DNA of 64,000 nucleotides from Siphlonurus alternatus (taxonomy: Eukaryota; Arthropoda; Insecta; Ephemeroptera; Siphlonuridae): the NCBI GenBank assembly GCA_949825025.1, contig OX463778.1, positions 39,943,194-40,007,193 on the forward strand. Direction: 5' to 3'. Shown piece after piece: positions 32,666 to 44,706 of this stretch. The notes under the pieces are model-generated. The model was not told where the DNA came from, made no database searches, and was given only the letters and a program-made list of their open reading frames with translations. How positions within the stretch are numbered: position 1 is the first letter of the stretch; each line of letters opens with the position of its first letter. Both the position numbers and the translations under genes were made by a program.

Positions 32666-35600
32666 GAGGTGATTTCCATGTATTTGAGTGACAAGTCGGT
32701 GAGCATGTAGTGTTTCCGGATAACGAGGTAATTGTGGACCGCTCAATTATACAAATGACGTGCCAAACAGAGATAGCACTTTGCGAGGTAGGCAGCAAGA
32801 GGGTTTACTTTATTATCACGATTGACAGTAAATTTTAATGACAACATTTGCATAAATAATTTCATTTTATATATAAAAAGTTTATATAAAATTGATACAA
32901 TTTTATGCATTAATAAAATTTAATATGCATTACTTTTTTTTTTGCAGTTATAGAAGATATATCATTATTTTTATTTTAAATATATTTGTATTATTTAATT
33001 TTATTTGCACTTTGTTCAATTATAACAATGCTTTTTTTTTATAATATATAATGTGTATAGGAGCATTAATTTATATATAATAATTACACGTATGAAAATA
33101 AAACATAAAACTAATAAATAATAACACTTTCAAGTAAAAAATTAATTAATTAACTCGTTTCATATTATATTTTTTTATAATTTATTTACGTTTGTAAATT
33201 AATTTAATATTTTTATGGTATATGATTACTGTTTATTTCTCTCAGATTTTTTTTAATTATATATAATAGCAATATATTTGACCCCGCTGCCCCTTCTCGA
33301 TTAGCAAATTGTCTGTAATACTGTAAATATTTTTATTATACATTACAATAACAAGGCTGTTTTTTATTTTGTGGGTGTTAGTATACAATTTCACTTACAC
33401 AAAGAAATTAAGCTGGTGGTGTACCTTTTACTCATTGCGACATCTCATCGCACTCAACCTTTGTTTACAATTTGTTTGTAACTCGTCAGTTTTAATTTAA
33501 TTTGTTTTATTTTAACCTGAGAGAGATAGAGAAGAGATTATTTTTTAAATGTTAACAACCACAAAGTAACGTGACACTTGTACCGTGTTAGACTCATTGT
33601 GTGGTCACTAACATTGAGGAGACTTCATTGTAACACTTTATCTAGTTCCCACGGGGGGCTGCTAGATGTCATTCTCTGACAATAACAATCACGTGACCTT
33701 TTTTTAAAACTCTCACCTTCCATAATACAAACAGATAAATCTATAATGTGTTCAAGTGACAACTATTACATGACCATATATTACATCCCTTGCATAATAT
33801 TATATAATATATAGAAGATAAGGATCACTGCTGTGCTATATAAAACCATTTACTTAGCTATTGTATATATACTTACCCTTTATCTGAGTTTAAATCATGA
33901 AATAGATTAAATAAATAAGTAACATACATCATAGTTAAATCATGCATACATCCTCTCATGATTATATTTTGATTCATTTTATTATTATTATTATTATTGT
34001 ATTATAAATTGCAAACAATTTATATGTAAATTTAAGATATAAAATATAATATAAAACATTAATTCTAAATTCAAAACAGTTACTATTAAACAAAGAAAAA
34101 AATATATAATATAATATACTTATGAACAAGCTAGATTTATAATTAAGAACTAAAATACGCGTACGTGTAAAAATACTTTTCTTATTCAGTAAATATTTTA
34201 ATATGACACTTTTTTATACTAATTTTAAACTTTAAATATGTCATGATTTTCTCTGTGACAACACTGAATGAATTCTCTAGTAGCAATGAGATCAACACAT
34301 TCTAGTGGAAAATTTAGTGACAAAGGCTGCTTGTACGTCGCTCAACTTTAATTGCTCCACTCTCATCATCGTCTCACTGAGCGCTTTGACAAGCACGAAA
34401 TATTTCAAATATTATTGCGCTTCATACAAAAATCTCTCTCGTTTTTTTTTTTGTTTACAAAAATATTTAACATTGTTCAAATTCCTGCAAAAAAGAAAAA
34501 AATAATGCATAAAAAAATGTCAGCAAAAATTTTAATGTTTGTTACTGAAATTGTTGATAGCTATGCTTAAAACAAACAAAAACAAGTATTCTAATTATTA
34601 ATATGCCTTAGGGTATAAAGTAATAAATAATTTTTATCCATTAAATCCTTTCATGCATTATTTTAACAGTGTTTTAACATTATTATACATATATAATATG
34701 TATATTTTAAATACAAATGCTAAAGGCTAAATATTTTTTTTTTGTAAGTTTGCATTATTTTTTTCTAAATTAAAGATTACTGAAGCATTAAATTTGAAAT
34801 ATATTTTATTTTTTAATGAGAAAATTAGAAATAATATAGTAAGAAAAAAAATGTATATGAAAATTGTCACAGTGTATTCTAAATTAACATAGAAAACTCT
34901 TCGAGTTTTAAAATTAGATTTAAACTTTGATATGGAATCTTTTATAGTTGTCTCATAGATGTCTTTAAGAACTAATAAATAGAGAGCATTATGAGGTACT
35001 TTATTTTGAATGGGTTCTGATTTCTTGAACTTACCTGGGACACGCCCACCTATATGTAGACAAGCCCTCTTCTAGTGTAACCCGCCTTATTGTGCTGATG
35101 GTCCTTGGTATATATAAGCAGCAACGCACCAAGCTACAAATCCTTTGAGCCGTCACTGCACCTTAACATAACCCCGCCCCCCTCTGCGTGAAACATCCTA
35201 AATCTCCTTCGCTTTAGAGCCCTTTTCTGTTCCTTTTCCTCAACCACCAAAACTAAGCCACTAAAAGAATCTTACAGCAACATGTGGACTAAAAAACTTT
35301 TTTTTTTTTTTTTTTTTGTCTCTTAACTTTGATTTTATTTTTAACAAAAAAAAGTATTTAATGATTATTTATGTATGTTTTTTGTGATGACATCAATATA
35401 AATAAAATACAAAGGCGTGCAATGTTTATATTGTTGTATAATGTTATTCTACACTAGAGATCAAATAATCATTAATTATTATGTTGTGTTCTACAACATA
35501 TATAGTTCACCACATGATATAGCTATAGTTCAAACAATTTAGGACTTTCATGTACTTAGCTATGCATAAAGGAAAGTCTAAAATTTTAAGCATATAAGCT

Positions 35601-37229
35601 TTATACCTACCAAGTCTATATAGTACAATCCATATTAATGTTATATTTTATTTAAATGTACATTTTGAAATTAGAAAATACACAAATATACGTACGCAAT
35701 ATTTACCATTGTGTGTATAGCACTCTAACATAATACAAACAAGCTTTGCTGTAAATTTCAAGTCAAGAAAAACACGTTATACCTTGATTTAAATAAAAAA
35801 TCTTTAAGGTTCCAGGTATGTATATAAAGAAAATATTCCATTCTGAATTTTTTACGATGTACATTCTTTTTTATGAAAGGGATGGATATTAAAATAAAGC
35901 ATATTGAACAACAATTTATGTGGATCTTGATTTACATAATGTTTTTAAACTACATATCATACATATATGTATGTAACGTAAATACTCGTAGTAGTATCCA
36001 AATACATGTAATACATTGTAATCTATTTAAAAAAAATATAAAATATAAATAAATTAAAACAAGAACGTTATTTTGACTTTAAGCAAAATATAATAAATAA
36101 TTAAAAATAAATTGAAGTTAAATTTCTACTTAAACATAATGATTGCACGAAATTGAATAAGCCTTCATGATAACAAAAAGTTAATAACATAAAAGCATTA
36201 ATCATGCAAGTGAATACTCAGTACAGAATCATTCAAAATTAAGCTTATAAGAACTTTGTTTTAAAACCAAACTTACTTTCTGTGCATTTCATTTGAGGCT
36301 GAAAATACCTTCCCTTTTCACTGAAAATGTTGTAAAGTTTAAACGCACCAGAAGAGTATGATTTATTTGACAATTTTATATAAGTTTATCTTCACTAATT
36401 TTTGTATACTTTTTTCAAAGTAGAACTCAAAATTCACAATTTTAATCATTCTTTTGCAATAAATTAGCTAAAATAAGAAAGATTAAAATTTAGCATAAAG
36501 GGTAAAATTTTTACTTTTTATAACGCAAAAAAGACACGATTCTTATAAACATGGCAACTGTACATTTTTTTTTAATATAAATTTTTGTTAATATTTTAAC
36601 TAAATAAACTATACACAATACTTTTTTTATATATTAGGCGAGTAATGACAAACAGATATTTGGGTCAGCTGGTGTCATTTTTGGAAGGGGTTTGCTTCAT
36701 AGCATATTCCAACAGTTGTGTCTCCGCCTTCAAATTCAGCTCGCGTGCGGGAGATGAGAGAGGTTAGATATTGATTTTTGCTCAAAGTCATGCAACTGCC
36801 ACTTCTTTCTCTCACACACACTGATGGGTAGACCACCGTGTGACTTGCATGATTACAGTAGTGCCTGATGTCAAACGAGACAAACATCAACAGAAAAAAT
36901 AAAAACATTAGTAGTGTAGAGTTTTGACACGTTGCTGTCAGAAAAATAACACGAAACGTATCATTCACTCAAATAATAATGAGTTTTTTGTTGTTGTTGT
37001 TGTTGTAGATAATAAAATTTAATCTAAAGTAACAATTTGTAATTTTTAAATATGTATTATTACTTTTCATGCATGAAAACATGAAAAACATATATACGTT
37101 TAAATGATCAATAAATGTAAATTGAATTAAGTAGCGTTGTATGTGAGAGATAAGATTTAAGTTAATACTAATAATGAATGCCAATCCACGAAAATGCACA
37201 CTAAACACATTATCGATTGTCAATTTTTT
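32666..37229. other. AT-rich non-coding DNA
   Basis: No supported exon. A T run of 20 lies at 35298-35317 and a TTG run at about 36988-37005. A GC-richer patch at 35035-35230 contains TATATATAAG (35109) but has no matching initiator. Another GC-richer patch is at 36660-36850. Confidence 0.55.
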
Positions 37230-37518
37230 GAAGTGTTGACGCCATATTGACACTAACTGTTGTCTCAATTAGCGCAAGTGTTCAAGTATTTGAAGGGTTT
37301 GAAGGGTCTAGTATTTAGTGTTTGAAATAGCAACTTCAAACACTAACACAGACACTAAATTTTTTAACATTGATCAGCTGATGCAAATGTTTCCAACTTT
37401 TGCCACTACGAAGTGTTGGCGCTAGTTTACAGTAAAGTTGTCTCATTTAAAATAAGTATTTATACTAAATTAGTGTTTGAAGTGTATACACTTTTAGTTC
37501 GCATTCTTTAAATGAGAC
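37230..37518. repeat. Fold-back cluster with direct and inverted repeats
   Basis: GAAGTGTTG(A/G)CGC begins two diverged direct copies of about 42 bp at 37230 and 37410. Between them TTAGTGTTTGAA and TTCAAACACTAA form a perfect 12-bp inverted pair (about 37315-37347). Further right GTCTCATTTAAA (37440-37451) and TTTAAATGAGAC (37507-37518) form another. The motif AGTGTTTGAA recurs elsewhere in the block. It looks like a rearranged or nested MITE. Confidence 0.6.
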
Positions 37519-37682
37519 GCGGCCTAAGTTTACTATTATTGCTGCTACAGTGCTGCAAAAGTTAGTAAATTATTTTCTTGAAATTATTGACAGATAATAT
37601 GATAATAAGATTCTATGCATACATTATAGTACTTAATAAATATTTTTATAATTATATGTTCATGTAAAATTGTTTGTACACT

Positions 37683-37789
37683 CGTCGATTTGGAAAATCT
37701 CTTACTTGCAGCCTTGTTAATCACCATGCCCTGTGTGGGTTATGGTGGTATTAACAAGGCTGCAAATGGAAATTTTCTGATGCGATGAC
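37683..37789. repeat. Hairpin of about 105 nt, precursor-like or MITE
   Basis: A perfect 16-bp stem, TTGCAGCCTTGTTAAT (37706-37721) with ATTAACAAGGCTGCAA (37750-37765), continues inward through ACCA/TGGT to a short terminal loop. It continues outward through AAAAT blocks with a few mismatches to about 40 bp per arm. Length, loop and small bulges resemble a microRNA precursor. A small fold-back transposon remnant is equally possible, and other inverted repeats lie only 160 bp away. The arms do not match any conserved microRNA I could recall. Confidence 0.7.
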
Positions 37790-38179
37790 TGTAGTACGTA
37801 TCTCGCCTTGAAATTAAGCAGCATGTTCTGCAACCAAATGGAGCGGGATATGCAGAAGATCCATTTCCTTGCTGAACAAATTGCCTAACATCACGGGGAG
37901 ATGAGGTACAGGAAATTTTCCAAGGCGACAAATGTACCTTTGTTATTGTTTAAGTGAATATCCTGTTGGGAAAAATATTGTTATTTTTTTTAAGTAAAAT
38001 ATTTTTTTAAGTCTTTTAATTTTTAACTTTCCTCTTAAACTTACAATAAGCGATAATAATTGAACTAAATATTTTCATTATGTTTTTTTAAATTTTTCGT
38101 TTTCTTATTACTAAAATAACCTTTTAGTTAAATACATATTTTTTATATATAATAAAAATAAAACAAAATTATAATTTTT

Positions 38180-38683
38180 TATCGATAGCTCGTTGACGTT
38201 CGTGTATTTCCGTATGTTGGTACCGAAGTGGGGGCCATGGTTGCTGCTTGCCTGCGTATCTCTTTTCTCCCCTCTATCGCTCCACTCGCTCGCTCGCTCA
38301 CTTGCTAGCTAGCTGCTACTGCCTACCACCCTCACTTTACGTAGTGGCTCGCGCGTGTGCGAAGCTCGTCTCTCGCTCCTCGTTCACTAGCCCGCTTTCT
38401 CTTTATCGGTGCTACCTGCTGACGAGTGTTGTCTTATTGTCAGTGATTTCGAGTCGCGCGACAAACTATATAATACTTTTTCTCTCTTTCTAAACTGTTA
38501 GTGTTTTTAAACTGACAGCTGTGATGATGAACTTATAAAAATGTAGTAACGTAATACATATCAATTGTAAGATACCGTGATATATACATATTTTTCCTCT
38601 TGTGAAGTAAAAATAACAGCCTCAAGACGTCGTCCAACTTACCGAGTGCCACTCCCCTTCTCCGCCTTCCCCAACCCATCAGG
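38180..38683 (+). promoter_or_regulatory. GC-rich promoter island and 5' UTR of the alternative first exon
   Basis: From about 38185 to 38470 the DNA is GC- and CpG-rich with repeated CGCTCGCTCG and CTAGCTAG-type runs, in contrast to the AT-rich flanks. It is followed by an untranslated leader with an in-frame TGA near 38602 and ends immediately before ATG 38684. TCAGTG near 38441 is initiator-like, but no well-spaced TATA box is visible. The position directly upstream of a minimal first coding exon supports a promoter. Confidence 0.5.
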
Positions 38684-38687
38684 ATGG
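38684..38687 (+). CDS. Alternative first coding exon: ATG plus one base
   Basis: CATCAGG ATG G is followed at once by the donor GTGAGT (GT at 38688-38689), leaving four coding bases and ending in phase 1. The frame upstream is open for about 80 bases back to a TGA near 38602 with no earlier in-frame ATG, so this ATG is the first in frame. The next phase-1 acceptor downstream with strong signals is at 57887. Joining gives Met-Glu-Tyr-Leu-Met-Ser-Gly-Ser-Pro, which keeps that exon open. The inferred intron is about 19.2 kb. The matched phase, strong donor and promoter-like island together make this attractive. cDNA would settle whether the start is used. Confidence 0.5.
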
Positions 38688-41600
38688 GTGAGTTTATAAC
38701 CGTATTTATTGTTGTTGTTGTTGTACTCCCTTGTTATTAGGCAACTAAGCTAACACTAGTGCTAAATATGTTGCATATACCACAGGGGCTTAATTACTTG
38801 ACCGTTGAAGCAATCTTCTGTTTTTATGTAAAGAGCTCAGCTCCTCTCATGTTTTCAACAAAATGGACATATTAAAATGAAACTCTGACTTGTTTTATAA
38901 TGGAAAACGTCACTCAAAAGAAATAATACTCTGGAAATAATAAAAAGGAAAATGTAGAATTTTATTCTTTTGGAAGATGATACAAAATAATATTTAGCTT
39001 ATACGGGTCTTTCACCATACGTCACAAAACAATATGACGTCATAATTGTGTAGGCAAAACATTGTCAGCGGCATAGCAAATACGTGTTAAAGTTAGTATT
39101 GAAATTCATTTCTCCTGACGATTCATATCATTTCTCGTAGAATTTTCTTTCATAAATGGTAACAAGAAGAACCAATGCTAATGAAAAAAAATATTTGGCG
39201 ACCGAAACTGTTATGAGAAAAGAGGTGTAGTGAGTTACGTTAACACGCACAGCATAGGATTTTAGGGTTTTCTGCCTACATCCCGAAGCTCTTCGGGCGG
39301 CTTCGGGCATCTCCGTGCTACCCAAAATGTAAACATGAAATTCCCGTATACAGCAAGAAATATAAAGTAGTATCTTATATACGCATATATAAAATTTTAT
39401 ATCACATGCTAAAAAAATTTCATGTCTTATAAATCAATTTTAAATACATCTTAAAAATTCATATCATAAAAAAATTGTTATCACAGAAAAAAAAGCACTA
39501 AAAGTTGATATGAAATTTTCATTTTCAAATTTTAATTTTATTCATATTTTTTTTTCGTAACTCAATCACCTGTAGTGGTGAATGACGAGTCATGTCAAAG
39601 GATCACACACCCATTAGTCAGTCCAGGTCAGGTGACGTCACATTTCATCAAAACATTAGCAAAAGACCTGTCAAAACAAGCAACCAGCTACAATAACCTG
39701 CCACCGCAATTTTCATTTCAATTGTTTTACATTTTAACTTTTACGTTTATTTTAAATTAATTAATAGTATAATAAAAATGCTATTGTTAAAGTAAGAGTA
39801 AAAAAAGGTAATTTAATATTTTGTACACAATTTCAAATATAATTATTTCTCTCTTATCATGCAAATATGTAAATATGGTTTATATATTTATTATTGTAGA
39901 CGTGTATTAATTTTGACTGCAATACATTTACATTATTAATATTATTATAATGCATGCATTGTATTATATTGAAAATTTATATTAAATAGTAACGTGATCA
40001 TAATATTATTTCATGATGTAATAACAAAAATATGCAAATTTCTCTTAATATTGTTATGTCATACCATTCAAAGTAAATAAAAGTGTACTTACTATTGTAC
40101 CTTCAATGTTATAAAGAAGAGAATTTGAGATAGGTAAATGGAATATCAAATAGATAAAAAAAAAAGTTTAGCATATAGCCGTCAGAAAAGTGACAAATTG
40201 CAAATATGAAATATTAATCATAACAGCAAGTTGACAATAGTAATATTAATGTAATATATTGGAGCGTATACGTAAGCTTCATATATTCTCATACGTATTA
40301 TTACATTATGTATAGAGACTTGTTCATGACAGTTTTGAAGGGTTATGTAACAATAAATACAATGGTAAAAAGACATTGAAATACAATTCATTTTACAATA
40401 TATACTACACAATGAAATAATAATAATAATCATCAGGTTTAGCAATCATTTTTTTTTAATAATGTCATGCCATATGTTTTGAATGGTGACATATTTTACA
40501 GTAAGTAAGAAGTGTGTGTGAAGTCGGAAATGGGTTTATTTTTGGCAACTATAAAATAATTTTTTTTTTCATATCTATACTGTCTACCACAATGTTATGA
40601 GCCAAAACCATTTTTCAATCTTTACAGAAAAGTTTTTATAAAGTAATAAAAGCATATCAAAATTTGACGTGAAAGTAGTTTTATAAGATTCGATAGAGGA
40701 ATAAAATATTTTATAAATTAGACAGAATCTAGACAAAGTGTATATTTATTTCACTTCTATTATTCATCTTAACATTTTTCTGTTAAAAATAAAACAATAA
40801 AAACATTATACTGAAATCATCAGTATGTACTACTATTGTAATCATGCATTTTCAAGCTATAAACTATTCTGGATTTATTTTTCATGTGGACATTAAATGT
40901 TTGTTTTCGCATATTTAGGATACAGCGCCAGGCGATTTATGTACTGTCAATAATGTCAATATTCTTCAATTTTTTTTTTAGCTATATACAACACCCTCAC
41001 AATCCTAGTCAAGCATAGTCTTTTACTATGCTCACTATTTGCATGAAAATGATGTCACAATTTCAGGGTATCAGAGATGAATTGTATATGTAAAAATAGG
41101 CAGTACGCAAGTATAGGTCCTCTCTCCAAATATATGCAATAAAAAAATAATGTTGGTTGTCCATTAAATTGAATTTGAAGTATTCTCATTCACAATTTTC
41201 AGACATGGTTTGAGAATCAATTATTACAAGAGTGAAAATATATTAATTTTTTTTTATTTCAAACTATTTTGATGTAAATTTTCATATTATTTATACCATC
41301 GTAAATCAAAATATCAAAAATTCTATATAGTAATATATGCAAGATAATTATTAATACTTGCTATATACTATTATGATATTTAAATATTTATATTACACGA
41401 ACATTGGTTCATAAGTAAGTTATGTCATCATGTCATGCATGGAGAATTAGGTGAGCTTGTTGGCTGATGATCACCAATAATTACTGTGACGTATCCCCTC
41501 ACAACAATGTATTGTAGCCCAACAATAGGGAAGCGAGAGGGAAGTATGCTAGCTGACGGCACTGTAGTAGCCACTAAATACGATTAATCCTGCCAAACCT

Positions 41601-42071
41601 AAATACGAAAGCCTAGATATAACAGCTAGCCTATATGTAAAGCCTAAAGCATTTCTGTTATATTATTATATACTATATAGTACTTGGTCAAGCGCATATA
41701 TTATTATATAGCTTAGGTATAAGGATTTAATGTGAGGTAGCCACATACAAACACGACAATAAAGCTACGTGTAATTCTCATCATCAGCATGCTTTTAAGT
41801 TTTAACATTACTAGCTTTAACATATATATTTTAAATAATAGACTAAAAACCACATAAATGTAAATGGGTTTTATTTTTAGTAAAAAAAAAATAATAATGT
41901 ATTTTAACTCATTACCACATTGCTAATGTGGTAAATAGCATTCATAAATGTACAAAACTAATTTGATTTACAATAATATGTGTTTTAAAAGGTTATTATT
42001 TAAAATATGTATTTAATTATTATAAACATTAATAATTTGTTTATATTATTTTATTAAATTAATGAACATTT

Positions 42072-42078
<7 letters not shown>
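38688..42078. other. Inferred long intron, 5' part
   Basis: AT-rich with no supported exon. It holds TGACGTCA palindromes at 39035-39042 and 39633-39640, a CCCGAAG/CTTCGGG hairpin cluster at 39282-39307, and a 10-bp hairpin TTACCACATT-gct-AATGTGGTAA near 41913-41935. Confidence 0.5.

Positions 42079-42165
<87 letters not shown>
42079..42165. repeat. (AT)n microsatellite
   Basis: About 87 bases of AT dinucleotide, essentially uninterrupted. Confidence 0.97.
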
Positions 42166-42168
<3 letters not shown>

Positions 42169-42255
42169 CAATGGTTTGAAAATTTATGAATAGACTTGGT
42201 CGTAAAATCTGTATATTTTAAAGCTTATTAAAATACGATCTAGATCAATAGAGAT

Positions 42256-42600
42256 TTGTCGTTATCAAAACCGCACCCTAGTGCACTCAACGCCGGTCGG
42301 TCGGCCAGCTTTGATGGGAGAGACGTACGTATGTCCGAACCGGCTTGGATGACAGCTATAGCCTGCTTGTCACGAAGTGTTGAGAGCTCGAATCGGATGG
42401 AGAAAAAAAATAGAGCTCTTTGCTCGTCCATCCAGCATCCGTGCCTGCTTGCCGTGTTTGCGGTAGACTGGATGGACCACACGCATGTGTGTGGGACGAA
42501 GAGGAGATCTCTGGGACTGAAAAGAAGATAAGCCGCGCGTCCGCAGTCGCGTTACGTTCTTGTCAGCAGCGCCTCCCTTTCTCTTTTTCTATCTCCTCTT
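42256..42600. promoter_or_regulatory. GC-rich intronic island
   Basis: A GC-rich stretch of about 340 bp directly follows the AT microsatellite. It has CpG-rich motifs (CCGGTCGGTCGG, GCCGCGCGTCCGC) and overlapping short open frames on both strands, none with good splice or start context. It is likely a regulatory element or an unrecognised untranslated exon. Confidence 0.25.
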
Positions 42601-44672
42601 TTTTTCTGTGCCTATAGATAAATCTTCAAGTACAGTATACATTGTACGAGAGAGATGAAAAAAAAAACTTCAGATTTCCACTTTTGAGAGCTGTTGAAAT
42701 TCTACCAAAATATTTTATGTCGTCTGAAGCTTTTAAGCTGTAGGAAAACATGTGTTAATCTATTATAAGACAAATGCAAACATTACACACAAATAAAAAA
42801 TTATTACACTTGCGGTGATGACAGATTTTTTTTCCTTTATTTTTTTTTGTAATTTTATAACAAATCAACAAACAAAAAAATATTTAATATAATATAAATT
42901 GCCATCTAAAAACTATGGAAGAGAAATTGCTATTTACAAAGTTATTTTTATTATTATTATATAGGTTATTTATTGAAATTTCTTATTTATTTTACATAAT
43001 AATGTATTTGATTTAATATAAAATAAATACAAAATATTTGTACTTACGTTTTGTACAAATAAAATTACTTGTACTAAAGTAAATTGAAGTATTAGCAATT
43101 TTCTATGTAAACTTCTTTGCTTTGATTTCTTTGAATGTATTGAAATTTTATGTTAGCTTTCAATTATTAAAATAAAAACTCGCTATTAAATAGATTATTC
43201 TATAGTATTTGAAAACTGTAGGGAATTCGTTCCATTGCTGAGATTGAAAAGAGCATCTTTCTTTCGTTGCTCCTGTGAAATATGCAGTTTTAAGCTAAGA
43301 AAGCTACACTGGATATGCACTATAGCGAAGTGGCTGGGGAGATGTGCAGTGTGGCATGCAGTAGAGGCCCTGAAGGATGAGGAGAATAGACTTACTCACC
43401 CTAACACGAATAAGATAGAGAGAAATTGGGTCAGCCTGGAAAAATGACGGGTGATTACTATTCACAAACACGACGCCAGCTTTTTAACAGATAACTTTTA
43501 TATATATAAAAAAAAAGTTTTTTGCCCCTTTATTTTTCATTGCACGTTTTCTCCATCTATCTAAAAGAAAGTCTTTAATGGGTTTCTATGACCAAAGTAT
43601 TTTCATACATAATAATAGGCGTTTCTATAGGCATTTTTCAGTTCAGTTATCTCTTTTTTATTCTTTTTCTTTTCCTCATTTTCTAAAAAAAAAACTTCTA
43701 TAATTTTTTTAGTGCGTTTTCTTTTATATTTCTATGTATATTATATAAGAACATAATATATAAGAACATTGTTCCATTTATCTTTCAAGCATCATCTCAT
43801 TTTTTCATCATTTTTCCTCATTATTTCATTTAGATGCCAACTTTAGCTGCTGTAGCTTTTCTAAGGCACTGTGTTACATAATCTAACTTCCTGCCACCTT
43901 CATCCTACTAAGAGAGGAGAGAGAGACGAGAGAGGCACTTAATCATTACAGTTTGCAACACTAAGACATTTAGTTCCTTTTCTTCGCTCTTTTTATCCTT
44001 ATTTCCTTCCTGACCAAGCATTTTTACCTTGTAGAATTTATTCTCTGTACTCCATATCCTGTACTTGCACATTGCATATAATGGATTTGTATAGTACTTA
44101 ACTAGGTACTCGGTTGTACATACACAGAAACTTGACATACATATAACAAAGTAACTTTATGTAGAACTTCCAGTATAAAGTTTTGTAATGCTTCATAATA
44201 TATTATAAGCAGTTCCGCCGGTAGAATTGTGTAAGATTTATATGTACAAAGAGTAAAGGTCAGGATATAAGTAATTTTGTCTCAAATGTAATACATACAC
44301 AGCTTATTAAAGAGTCATATATTTAGAAATTACACCTGTGGTATTAAATTATTTGAATGCTATAAAAGGAGACAATTTTATGACAAATGTGATAACGTAG
44401 ACTTCATACAAGAATAATGTATACTAAAATAAAAATGCAGTTCCTTTTATTTTAGTTTTAAAAAATGCAATAGTAGTGCAAAGTGCATCACTTATATATT
44501 TTTTCTTACTTGAAATATATAAAACTGCACTTACTTTTACATAAATCTAAAAGTGTCAAGAGGCGATGTTTGTCTCTTTCATCGAGATAAAAAGCGTTAG
44601 GAAAAGTTTACAACATTTCTATTTCACTAAATAAATTGTCAATATTGACAATATCCGACATGAAAATTTACT

Positions 44673-44675
<3 letters not shown>
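42601..44675. other. Inferred intron, AT-rich
   Basis: No exon is supported. A moderately GC-richer patch at 43230-43460 has an open frame of 70 codons without splice signals, probably chance. Confidence 0.5.

Positions 44676-44704
<29 letters not shown>
44676..44704. repeat. Poly-T tract of about 29
   Basis: A homopolymer run. On the minus strand it could be the poly(A) tail of a retroposed sequence, but no recognisable body adjoins it. Confidence 0.9.

Positions 44705-44706
<2 letters not shown>

Noticed and set aside
35109..35118. TATATATAAG as a TATA box
   Set aside because: No initiator-like sequence 28-32 bases downstream and no candidate exon; TATA-like strings are frequent here.
38248..38493. 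81-codon frame in the GC-rich promoter island
   Set aside because: Lies in the presumed promoter or leader, is made of CGCT-type repeats, and is not in frame with the ATG at 38684.
42240..42617. Several overlapping frames in the 42.3-42.6 kb island
   Set aside because: Open on both strands at once, which indicates GC-rich, stop-poor DNA rather than selection for one frame.
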